DNA of 64,000 nucleotides from Melieria omissa (lineage: Eukaryota; Arthropoda; Insecta; Diptera; Ulidiidae): NCBI GenBank assembly GCA_963971225.1, contig OZ020267.1:53151590-53215589 (forward strand), written 5' to 3'. Position numbers and translations under genes: made by a program. The notes beneath the pieces are model-generated. The model searched no databases. It worked only from the letters and a program-made list of their open reading frames with translations, and was not told the DNA's origin. This document shows, piece after piece, positions 23,591 to 33,958 of this stretch (positions within the stretch are counted from its first letter, which is position 1; every line of letters begins with the position of its first letter).

Positions 23591-26500
23591 TTTCACGAGA
23601 CTTACAATTTTTGCAGTGCTTATTACAAAAATGATGAGGCTACTTAGGTGCATTCAAATTTTGTTGATAACGGTACTCTAAGTTATAATTTGGTCGATCA
23701 CGCTTCTACTGGACAGACTGTATGTGCTTACCTACATACCTACGAATCATTATCTATTTCATCTTTACGTACTGAGACTATAATTAAAATAAGATCGAGT
23801 TAAGTCACAAGCAACAAGCTTTGGCTTGTTTCTGATTGACAAATTAGAGGACAAAGGGATTGACGAAAATGGCTCTATCGATTTTCTTACAGCTTACAGG
23901 AAGCCACATTAAAAGTCCATCGTGTTAGCAACCCAGGAGTCACCAACACTGTGTGGACAACGTTTTTCTGCTTAAAAAGTGGACAAAAATAAGAAAAAAC
24001 ATTGGCGCAGATTTTGATGGAAGTAGTATCATTCGAAAAATTTTAACGAAAAATTGTATTGATGAGGAGATATAGGTGGCCAAAGTCGGGCATTTTTTTT
24101 AAACAAATGTATGAAGGTGAAAAACGAAATTTATTAAATTTAATACAAGCGTGACATCCAGTGAAAGATGTCTTCTTCCTCGATAATCAGACCACATTTG
24201 AACGCTGCCAAGTCTTAAAGAAAGCCCATTCTATTCTCCATGGTTTTCCAGTTGCTATCTGACTCGTTGAACTGGTCACAGTGAAATCGATGTGGCGAAA
24301 GTAGAGAAAAAGGGAAGGAAAACAAGAGAAGGGGATGCATAAAAATTTTCTTAAATAAGTTCTTGAGAAGTACTGCAATCTGGCAAAGTATAAAATTAAT
24401 AATTTCATATGTATCATGTAACTCAAGTCAAGATCTCTGGATACTCGTTGATAGATGCATGACGCAACGTCTGAGATGAGGAAATTGCTTTATCAACCCT
24501 TTTGCCACTATTGCAAGCACCAAAATATAAACCAAAATATGTTCAATTACCAAAACATATGTTAATCTCATATCTATTACTGATCCACTTCCATCTCGAA
24601 CACCCACTTTCAGTACTTATTTAGCATAAGTTTACATTAAAAAAAAAAACAAGCCACCAAATACAGCAACACATTTTTAAACACTTTTTAGTGAAATTGT
24701 CAAATTTGACACTTGACAGCGCACAACTACACAAATATCCATTTGGCGCTTTTATTGCCGCAACAAAACATAATCGACATCCTCTGCTGCAGCTTCTTCC
24801 ACACATCTGTCGGTTTGTGTGTGTCAAATGTCAAATAAAAACAACAACCACAGGCTGCGCCCAAAGAATGAAAACAACTTTGACAGCGCAACAACACCAT
24901 CAACCGACGCTACGTCCTATAACAGTATTTATTTTTCAATTATGCGCTCCGCTCAATCGAGCGCGCCCCCCGCAGCAATTTCGCGCCTGCAAGTCGCACA
25001 TTGGGGCAAAGCTCGTAAAATCGACTTTGACACCAACGACACATTGCAACAACATCGTCAGCAGTTAAAGCGCAAACACTGACCGTAAAATTTCACCAAC
25101 TGGCAGAGGTGAAAAAAGGAATTGCAAAAAGCATTTTAAAAGCAGCAGAAAGACAACGAACAGTCGAAAATATCCGCAAGCAAGGAAAACGATTGATGAG
25201 CAGCAAGTCGGCAGGTGGCGCAGTGGATGTTCAAGTAATGTTTTCAATATAACTATGTAAAAATTCATAAAGAGGGGAAGCAAAAGTTGAGTGAGGCATT
25301 TTGGAAAATCGTTAAGCATCTATTTTGGTTGTAAGTTGGGCTTAACGGAGGATTAATAATTACTATGTATAAGCAATTGTTTGATCTATTATTCTTTTGA
25401 TTTATTTATTTCAAATTAAAGAGAATCTTATTTTTATATTTTTTTAAACCCTATATATGTTAAAGTGGTCAGAGAGACAGACAAACTTAAAATGTTTGAC
25501 GCAGTAATGAAAATCTAATATTTCTTCATTTAAAATTAAAAAAAATTTATTTGAATTTAAGTTTAACATAAAATAAAATATGCTTTTTCTTAAAAACATT
25601 AACATATGAATTGACAGTATTCAAAAACCCTTTGTACTCCTTTCTTTTCAACTCAAATATTAGTTTTTTTTATTTCAAAATACTTTGAAGATTTCAAGTT
25701 GTTCTGAAACCAAGTAAATTGTTGACTCCTAAAACCATTCAGTTGTTCACAAATTGGTATATTGCCATGGTAACACAAAATCAAAAGAGTTAGGTAAGTT
25801 TACACAAAAAAACTGCCACTCTAACCTAAACTAATTACTAGTTATCAAAACTTAGCAAAATAAAACAACAAACAATTCAATAAGCTGAACTGCCTAGCAG
25901 TTTTTTGATAGTGTAAATGAAATGTGGCCTTCAGTGGGCTTGAAAGAGTTGTCCAAGTGAACTACTTACACATACTAAATACAGCACTTGTCCGTATTAA
26001 CCAAATTAAGCAATTTTGCGGCATTTGGGTCGCTTAAGCAACTCCAGCGGCCAGTTTCTTCTGGTCGTTGGGATCGCGTCTTTCTTTATTGGGCCACATT
26101 ACCATTTCAAGCCATTATCATAATTCTAACCATCCCTGCGGTTCACATGTTCGCACGCGAATGTGAAAAGCTTCAAGAAAACAGGCCAACAACATTCAGC
26201 GCGCAGCCACATCAGGCCGTCACCGGCCCGCTGCGTTGTGGCCCGGCTGGGCACGGCGTGCCAGGCAACTGCCATAGCCGTCATATTAGGCAAGACCCGG
26301 CATCCACATGACCAGTAAATTCGTCACTTTTCACTGCTGATCGGCGCGCGCCGCAGTTCGCCGTCTGCGCCCGGCTGCCGCTGTCAATGCTGCACTTGGT
26401 GCAACGGCGCAACGTTGCAACTGCCGCGCACTCATTCACTCAATGAACCGCAAAGCGAGCGCACATTGCATAAGATTTTTGCATACGTTGCACTTTTGCG

Positions 26501-27400
26501 GCGCACATGTGGCCCAGTGCGGCGCGTTGCGTCGCTCCACGCCACGCCACGCCAGTCGCTCTATCCTTAGCATGTTTGATTAATGATTTGGGTGTTCCGC
26601 GATAGCACACAAATTACTATTCTGTTGCGACAGGCGCATGTCAGCCCGCTCAGCCGGAGTGGTCAAATATTTTGATGCTTGGATTGATGTTGTTGTTGTT
26701 GCTGTTGCTGCAACCAGCTAATAGACGCCCGTTGTGCTCTTCCAGTTCGGCCGCTTGCAGTCGGACTTTGATGGAGTTAAGTGGAGTGCAGAGCATTTTA
26801 ATATAAGACAAAGGCCCGCAATTTGCTGCGCGGCCATTTCGCGGTCGCAACAACTACTACGGCGACGACGACGACGACGGCAATGATGATGCACGAAATT
26901 TATCGTGTAACGTGTGCATTAATAAAATAATTTCGACATTTTATTGATAAATTTATTGTTGCAGAAGCCGTTAGTTATTTGTGCTGCGCCGGAGTTGGTG
27001 AACGGTCGGTTGGCAGTGGTCGGTGCCGGTCACTTGCCAGCGCTGCACTTTCAATGTCACATCAACACAACGTACACTTAACAGACGTTTGGAATTTGGC
27101 GTTTTTCGAGGCGTTCTCATGGATGTGAAAGTGGTTAACTTGGGCGGGACAGTGGCGTACACATGGAAAAATATGCATTTGAAATTGCATTGAGCAGAAA
27201 AGAATACAATTGAACATGAATCCGATAACTGTTGTGCATCTAAGTTTTTGAATCCTTTTTATATTCGAACAAATATTTACTTAAAATTATTACTTCAAAA
27301 GAATTTCAGCCTCCGAAATCGCCAACTTTCACATTGATTTGAGATATTTGTACCCTATGGTTCAAAAGGGATTAGGGATGTAATGGAAATCACCTCCTCG
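23591..27400. other. Long spacer, no supportable gene
   Basis: AT-rich to about 26000 apart from a moderately GC-rich patch at 24680-25080 with TGTCA words. 26200-26900 is strongly GC-richer (CGCGCCGC, GCAACGTTGCAA, CGACGACGACGACG). The open frames (up to 125 codons at 24691-25068, 107 at 25988-26311) have no protein-like signature. No element ends found. Confidence 0.35.
24698..24711. promoter_or_regulatory. Palindromic TGTCA pair (candidate TGIF/Meis-type site)
   Basis: TGTCAAATTTGACA is a perfect 14-bp palindrome followed at once by CTTGACAGC, giving three TGTCA/TGACA half-sites in 22 bases. Another TGTCAAATGTCAAAT lies near 24826. TALE-class homeodomain proteins bind TGACA/TGTCA cores. 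Whether this is used is unknown. Confidence 0.3.
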
Positions 27401-28578
27401 CGGTGCATCCTGGGTCACGTTAAATGATCTACCTGTTCTTCTCCTGTCGTTGCAAGTATCGATTGAAACGACCTTAATCCCCGGTCCCCGGACTGTCTTT
27501 ATCTCGTCTGGCTTTTGTTCGTTTGGGTTCGCTTTTCGACTGGTAGTCTTGGTAGATATTCTGTTACCTCAGGACACTAGGGTGATACTTAGTGGAAATA
27601 TCTTTCAGGCAAATGCCATGGCTGCCTCCGTCTCATTAAAACCCTGCAGACCTCGCGATATGTTCAATGCCCGCTGTCGTTAAGTTGATGAGGTAGGCGT
27701 CAGTTGAAATTTCCCCTGATCTGCAATGAATCTGACTCCTAGCTGACCCCATAAGTCTGCCAACCCTTTGCATGGCCTTCCTGCTTGCATAGAGAACAAT
27801 TAGGCTCTAAAGTGACTACGCAATCAAGCGGCGATAACGACCGCGAGGGGGCCCTTTTGACATGTAAAAGAGTGCATCTTCCTCCAAACTCTTGTGACTC
27901 CATTCGCAAGAGGATGTAAAGAAACCTGGCACCTCCGATCGCTAGACAATCCCAAGATAAGGCCCCCTTCCTCGTGTAGTTCTATCACTATTAGGGCTAC
28001 TAGTCCGGGTAATAAAACAGAACTCTTCAGGCCAGTGTCTCAGAGGGGTTTTGGAAAGTCAGCCATTCCCGGCCAGCTCTGTAGCTTCTCGAAATGCTGT
28101 CTTCTCTTCAGGTGTTAACCCCAAAGTCTACCCTCCACGTGAACCCACAAGACGAAAAGGTAAGCTTTCAGGATCCTGCACAGGCTCCATCCCCCTGAGT
28201 GAGTTCTCCGTATGGAAAAAAAATGCTCTGGGCCGGGCCAGGCGCAACATTGATATTCGCAATACAGGCAGTTCAGAATGCTTCTAAACGACAGAGGCCA
28301 AAGGCGCAGCCGCAGCCATCGTATCAGGCTATCAAGTAGCGGCATCAGCGACGAAGTCTGCTCGCAATTTACACGAGATTGCCAAGGACAGCCTGGTTTT
28401 GGGGCAATAATCGACGCTAGTAGCGCAGATGGTACCAGTGCATCAGAAAACTTATAAACGATCAAAGTAGCTCTAATGACCGCCTACGATGGCATCCTGG
28501 CGACGAATCCGGGACCGTTCCCAAGAGTAGGGATGCTGTCTGGTACCAGGGACGTATTTCACGGCAAGCTCTAACTAG
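27401..28578. other. Unresolved, GC-balanced retroelement-like tract
   Basis: Composition is more even than in the flanks, and frames on both strands break every 60-115 codons. That is what a decayed coding element looks like. Near 28268-28330 the plus strand reads QAVQNASKRQRPKAQPQPSYQ, resembling a basic linker upstream of the DUF4780-like fragment that follows. No reverse transcriptase, protease or gag zinc knuckle was recognised. Confidence 0.35.
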
Positions 28579-28908
28579 CATTCGGTCAATTTCTACAAGA
28601 GAGCTGTGGATAAGTTGGGTGAGTTTCATCGAGAAGCTAATATTCGCGTAATCCCACGGAACGAGATACCTAGCAGGTACCTTCTGCGTTCAATAGCCTG
28701 GATTCCAGCTGAGCCATCTGAACTTGACACAATTACCCAATATCTTGGGATTAGCTACCCACAGCCTCTCACTCATGAATGTAAGGTTCCAAGGGTCAGC
28801 GAACTGCATAAAATTCCTTGCGAGGCCCTCATTGTTCTTACTGAGAAATCCCTTAAACTCCTGGCTGCTTTTGGTGGAATCGGGAGCTATAGCTTCGTCT
28901 CTGAGTGA
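28579..28908 (+). pseudogene. DUF4780-like domain fragment (mobile-element or orphan protein)
   Basis: The frame opens after a stop at 28576-28578 and runs 110 codons to a stop at 28906-28908. It contains VDKLGEFHREANIRVIPRNE, then IPSRYLLRSIAWIPAEPSE, ITQYLGISYPQPLTHE and LTEKSLKLLAAFGGIGSYSF. A Trp-Ile-Pro strand, a short helix, and a Ser-Leu...Leu-Ala strand in this order resemble the C-terminal half of DUF4780, which is abundant and repetitive in some insect genomes. The upstream half appears frameshifted (plus frame at 28461-28574). There is no start codon context or poly-A signal, so I call it a dead fragment. The family call is from memory of the pattern. Confidence 0.45.
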
Positions 28909-29113
28909 TGCTTTCTCAGTGGCTATATTTGTAAGATACACCGAATCTATAACGTCTCCCAAGCTGGTAAAGCCATGTTCAAATTCAGCTGTCAAAAATT
29001 TGACGGTGGTAAATGATGGTGCAGAGTCACTGTACACAGCGTCTGACTCTGACTTTTATTTGCGACACACTCGACTTTTTCTCTTTTTACAAAAACATTC
29101 GCATCGGCTTAGT

Positions 29114-29279
29114 CAGTGGCGGATTCAGGGGTTGTTTTGGGGGTTGAAACCCCCCCCCCCCCCCGAAATATTTGGATCACCTATAAAACTACATACAAAT
29201 TAAAAGGCATTTTACAAATATTAAAGAATTACATTTTGAAACCCCATCCCCCCGAAATATTTTTCTGAAACCGCGCCTG
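29114..29279. mobile_element. 166-bp hAT MITE with perfect 8-bp target duplication
   Basis: It begins CAGTGGCGGATTCAGG and ends CTGAAACCGCGCCTG, and is flanked by identical GGCTTAGT octamers (29106-29113 and 29280-29287). Eight-base duplications and CAG/CTG ends are hAT hallmarks. The interior holds TTTTGGGGGTTGAAAC followed by a run of about 15 C residues. The same family occurs at 52917-53091, where the C run is short, so the homopolymer is either a recent expansion or an assembly artefact. No coding capacity. Confidence 0.9.
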
Positions 29280-29287
29280 GGCTTAGT

Positions 29288-31909
29288 TAAACTATTTTTA
29301 AATGAGAATTGTGCATCTAAAATGGCGGAAATTTTTATGAGTTCCTTTCAAAAGAGAAGTAAACAGGTTTCGTACCTTTTCTTAACGAGTGATGCCATCT
29401 TCATATTGAGATCGGAAACATTGCAGAAACTTTATTTGGAAACAGACCATTCCAATTCTTCTTCTTCTAGCGTGCTCCCATTTCACTTGGGGTCAGCTCT
29501 CCTAGTCCGTAATCTCCAGATTCTTCGATCTTGGCTCGTCTCGGTTATTATTTGCAACTATTCTTATTTTTCATTGACTAATCTTTTCAGTTCAAGCTTA
29601 ACAAAACTTGCTCGCTAATGCAAACTTTTCATGACCAAAAGTAAAATCCACTCAATGAAGGCTTCATCAGGCTTCAGAATCTGCTGTCATTCTGGCATTG
29701 CATTTCAATTGATCGAAATTGAAAGTTTGCGAAATTGGAAAACTCAATTCATAAAACATTTTACATTTTGGACTAAAGTCAACAACAAAAAACAGGCAAA
29801 CAAAAAACACCATAATGCAAAAGCAAACAAACCAGCGCCGATAGTGCAGCTTTCGTAACAGTAAAGCAATTTATATCTGATGGCGAGATCTAAAAGCAAC
29901 AACCGCTTAGCATAGTCGCGGTGCAATTATTTGAATTTTTCGGCCAACAGATTAATCGCGTTTGCGCTTTTGCGCGCTCGCAACTCTGGCTACACTGAAG
30001 GCGGAAACTTGCGCTACGCGGTCGCGACACAACAATCGCAACAACAACTGCCGCAGTGCAACAACTTCGAAGTTATCAAATTACAGAACAATTTGCCAGA
30101 TATGCCGAGTACGAAGCGTACGCCGCACCACGCCGCCGTCTATCGTCGGCCAGATCGCAGCCTAATGGATTGCAGCGGCAATTGATGCGTTCACCTCCAT
30201 GCAGTGCGCAGTGCTATGTGGCAGCGGCGGCGGCGTTGTTGTTGTTGTTGTTGTCGGTGGTGTTGAGGGGCCAGGCGCGGCTTGTGGCAAGTACGGGCAG
30301 GCTTTTAACTTTGGGGTCGGGGCCGTAAACATGCGCCAAGCAGATATCTTTGTTATAAATCTGAACGAAGTTAGCCTCCATGCTGGGTTTGTGTTAACTG
30401 CTGTTGTTGTGTTTGTTGTTGCTGCTTTCGCTGCGAGTCTGTGCCGTATTGGCACGCGTACCGCATGATCCAGCGCCGCGATATCCTTTCAGCCCGGCAC
30501 AGTGTCTGTCTGTCTGTCTGTCTGTGCGGCTGTCCGTTTGCCGGCCGCCAAACGAGCGAAACTCATTTTTTATGTGTTGATTTGCATGTAAGCGGGAAGT
30601 CATTTTTGCCACAATTCGTATTTGTTTTATTTCGACTGTGTGTTCAACTATGTTTTTCAGTTACTTCATTGTTGTTGTTTTTCCTTGGGTTGTTTTAGTT
30701 GGCACAATGACGATCGGGTACCGCGGAGCAAAGTCTTTGAAGTTTTGCAAGCGTTAACCTAAAATTAGATCGGTCATTGATAACCGCAACTACGAGGCGG
30801 CGTCCGATGGCGCTGCGACTGCGGCCGCGCATGCGTGGCAATTAGCGCCGCAAACTGGAGCAAGTAGCCGCAACACGTGCGCTTGCAGATACCGCCGTAT
30901 CTGCCATCATCGGCCGCTCCGCACCGCGCAAATGTAGGCCAAAATAATGGCGCTGTTTTGGGCGCTTTTCTGCTGCCGCCTGTTGCAGCATTGGCCCCGA
31001 TGATGCAATCCGCAGAAAGCGGCGCAGTGTGGTGCGAGAGAGATTTGCTGTCTTGTCTTTTATCCGCTTACGGTGTCGGCTCTGTGGCTCTTATCTAATT
31101 TATTGGTATTTATGTTTGGCAAAACGCGCGCGTTGCCTTGTCTCGACTGCTGTTGCTGCCGTTGTTCTGAAGTGCTGCATACGTCTTAAGTGCTGCTCTC
31201 TGATTTCCGTCCTCCCCAACATGTCCATCACTGGCGCGCCGCACACAAATGCCGCAAGGAAAACCGCCAGGGGAGGGGGACGCGAGTTATTAGCGTCCAA
31301 CTATTAGAGGCGCATAAAAAAGGTCAGCCGTGTCGTGTGTTGTTAGTGGGCAAGTAACAAGCATTATGGCATCAATAGTGCCTGAGCAACGTTGCGGCTT
31401 TTGCGGCACGGCGCATGTGATGAACAAACGCTGGGCGTCTAAATTCCACTATTGGCCACAACTCTTTGAGTTTGAGTAGTGTTGAAAGTATCTTAAATGT
31501 TGCCACAAGAAATTATTCTGGCATCAGTGAATTGCACTCATTACCGCACAAAATCGGCTGTAAACCTTAATTTGCATACATAACTAAGTACACACAGTAA
31601 CTAATTGTTGGTTCTCGTTGACTGATTCATCTGAACTGGAATTTCATTTTAGAACGCAAACTTTAGCTAATAACAGATTATTCTGAGTTATAATTTACTC
31701 TCTAAGAGAGTCTAACATGGTTTACGACGTTATGTGGGAAAATATGATTTAATAACCTATGGATTTCAAACTTAGGACAGATGATTGGTTTGTTGGTTCA
31801 AGTGGCGTTGTTCCATCATCCAATTAGCGCGTTAGCATATACCACCATTTCAGCTAGGTACACTAAGGTATACTGAGTGGTGTCTTCTGGACTTAATATG
31901 TATACATCC
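29288..31909. other. Spacer with GC-rich island, no supportable gene
   Basis: 29300-29900 is AT-rich. 29930-31310 is GC-rich with GTTGTTGTT, GGCGGCGGCG and GCCGC words and frames on both strands, none protein-like. 31310-31909 is AT-rich again. The island could be regulatory DNA or an unspliced leader exon. Confidence 0.35.
30503..30525 (+). repeat. (GTCT)n microsatellite
   Basis: Five to six tandem GTCT units inside GC-rich spacer; ordinary microsatellite. Confidence 0.9.
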
Positions 31910-31920
31910 ATACATACGCT

Positions 31921-32870
31921 CTACATCCAGTCCAAGAGGTCAATGAAAGAGAGTAGCGAGTTTACACTACACTTTGCTATCTCTTCGAAACTCTGAAATG
32001 TCGGTTTTCCCAGCGTTTTCCATCTACTTCTTGATATGGCCGGGCAGCCGCCGATGTAATGGTGGACGGTTTCCTTCTCGTCTGGATTTTCACAGCTGTG
32101 ACAGCTGGTATTGTATGGAAACCCCATTTTTGCGGCATCCTCTCCAATGCGCCAGTGGCCAGTGATGACTGCCGTTAGTCTTGCCACATCCCGACGGCGC
32201 TTGTTCAGGAGCTCAGCGGTCTTGTTCTTGTCGTATATTGGCCAAAGTAATCTGCTTATTTTATAGGATTCCGTCCACTGCCATCTAGTGTTGGCTTTGG
32301 CGAAGAAAACCTTCGACACCTCGTTTTTGCCCTGTGGGACCTGAACCGTCAGCGCCTCTCATCAATCATCTCCGCTCAACAAGAGCGAAGCCTCTTCGAG
32401 CTAGTTCATTGGCTCTTTCGGTTTCCGTTATTGTGCCTTGTCGACCTTATCAGGGTAACTCTGAACTGATGAGCTGGATCTGTAAGGAGCTTCCTGCATT
32501 CCCACACTAGTTTTGACGGTAGAATCGACGATTCCAGTGTCTTGATCGTGGAAAGTATGGTAATGTGGCTTTTGTAATAATAGCAAGTACCTCCTAATAG
32601 CAAGCACCTCTACCTGGAATACGCTTGCTGTGTTGGGGAAACGGAAACACAAATTTAGTTTCAGATATTCCGAGAAGAGTCCTGCTCCTACTCCGCATTC
32701 CATCTTAGAGCCATCCGTGTAGATTGTGGTATCCAGGTTATTTATGATGTTCCCTCTCTTCCATTCTAGCCGGGATAGGGTACGGATATCGTAATTTTTC
32801 CCAAAGGCAATGGTGGTAAGTGCGTAATCAGTAGTTGAAGCAGGCACCTTTGTCTTTGTGATAGCAGTAG
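31921..32870 (-). pseudogene. Non-LTR retrotransposon ORF2, RNase H and C-terminal tail, dead
   Basis: On the minus strand 32847-32600 carries an RNase H start, TIYTDGSKMECGVGAGLFSE, then SVFQVEVLAI, the first two acidic blocks of the fold. The frame then shifts. In the next frame come SHITILSTIKTLESS and LVWECRKLL, the strand-helix after the second block. A further frame at 32319-31921 gives LTAVITGHWRIG, CHSCENPDEKETVHHY and GGCPAISRSRWKTLG. This is the Cys/His tail that follows RNase H in R1/LOA/jockey-like elements. The reverse transcriptase and endonuclease are missing, so the copy is 5'-truncated at about 32880, as usual for target-primed insertions. Confidence 0.85.
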
Positions 32871-32959
32871 TAGTAGGTACAGTACTCCAAATCAGAATTA
32901 TTTCGCCTTAGATATCCCAGATTTTTGAAAATCATAATCTGGCGGGATCAGATTAAGTT

Positions 32960-33765
32960 AGTTTAGGTTGGTTGAACGCAGAGAGAGCCTCACATAGACC
33001 AAATTAGTGGTCCATAGTCTTATTAACCCGTAGAGCGGAGACCTAGAAACTATTTTTAATAAATTTCTTAGCGAATGGCTCAGTTGGTTAGTGCGTTGGA
33101 CAACGAGTCAAAGGCAGCAACCGCAGGTTTTAAATACTGCATGTAATAACACCTAAACAAAATAACGGGAAACTCGTTTTCTCTTTCGGTGGCTGTCCTC
33201 TCAGCTGGAAATGGCAAACCTCTGAGAGCAAAAATTGCCTATGAAAAAGCTCCCAACCTGCCGTTCGGAACCGGCATAAAACTGTAGGTCCCTTCCACCC
33301 ACGTACAAAATTCACACGTACAACACGTGTGGTTGCGGGAAACAACCACGTGTGGTCGCGTAAGCGGGCTGTCGTGCCAGTCAATTATTAAAAAAATTAC
33401 TTAGCGAATCTAAGTCGCCACTTCTTTGCAATTCATTTCAAGAAGGAGAACGACGCCGATCCAAAGCAGCTGACCCGTGATCTATAGAGAGCAGGGCAGT
33501 GAGACACCAAGTGCTCTAGGGTACCCTTGGCCTTGTCTTAATTACGTCTCGTGCAAGCGTCACTTGGTACCAAGCCAAGTTTGGCAGCATGAGACGTGAG
33601 TAACCCAACTAGTAGCTTGCTATCTTCTCTTCGGAGTAATAGTACAAAATCTCTATTTTTGTCCCGTAAGATGCAGATCTCTCCCTTATGGACGCCGCCT
33701 CGTGAATCAAAGCCTCTTCAATCGCCGTTTTGGCGGGATCAACTGTGCATGGAGGTTGTATATGA
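32960..33765 (-). pseudogene. Second non-LTR retrotransposon tail, split by a SINE
   Basis: Minus-strand frames from 33760 to 33410 give LRDKNRDFVLLLRREDSKLL, then GLLTSHAAKLGLVPSDACTR and GTLEHLVSHCPALYRSRV, followed by IAKKWRLRFAK. This is the same type of post-RNase-H Cys/His tail as in the neighbouring element but clearly a different sequence, so it is a separate insertion. The reading resumes past the SINE (33077-33399) with KKFIKNSF and a stop near 33050. About 90 bases of probable 3' untranslated sequence follow to roughly 32960. The upstream end (about 33765) is a 5' truncation. A frameshift is present in the Cys box. Confidence 0.75.
33077..33399 (+). mobile_element. Full-length tRNA-derived SINE nested in a non-LTR element
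   Basis: The A box TGGCTCAGTTGG fits the RNA polymerase III consensus at every fixed position. The B-box region GGTTTTAAATA is degraded. The body runs through GTAGGTCCCTTCCACC and GGCTGTCGTGCCAGTC to an ATT/A-rich 3' end. CTTAGCGAAT occurs at both edges (33067-33076 and 33400-33409), a 10-bp perfect target duplication, which fixes the ends. It interrupts the C-terminal codons of the non-LTR element at 32960-33765. A 5'-truncated relative lies at 55313-55424. Body sequence differs from the SINE family at 4504. Confidence 0.85.
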
Positions 33766-33837
33766 CTAAACTATGAAAATAAATAAACTAATGAAACCTT
33801 TATGGAGTTTAAATTTCGCAACGAGAATACCATCAGC

Positions 33838-33958
33838 ACAAAGTGCATCTTTGTTGGGTGACGCAAAAGTATAGGAAGGAAATTTCGTAGCAATGCATCG
33901 ATGCCACAAGCAATTTTCTTTCTATACCTTTGCGTCACCCAACAAAGATGCACTTTGT
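33838..33958. mobile_element. Foldback MITE, arms of about 47 bp
   Basis: ACAAAGTGCATCTTTGTTGG and the following 27 bases are mirrored, with few mismatches, around a loop of about 27 bases (near 33885-33911) containing ATGCATCGATGCCACAAG. The whole unit is 121 bases. Such a symmetrical hairpin with no coding sequence is a foldback or MITE. The transcribed unit would form a long stem, so a small-RNA precursor is an alternative. No clear target duplication. Confidence 0.8.
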
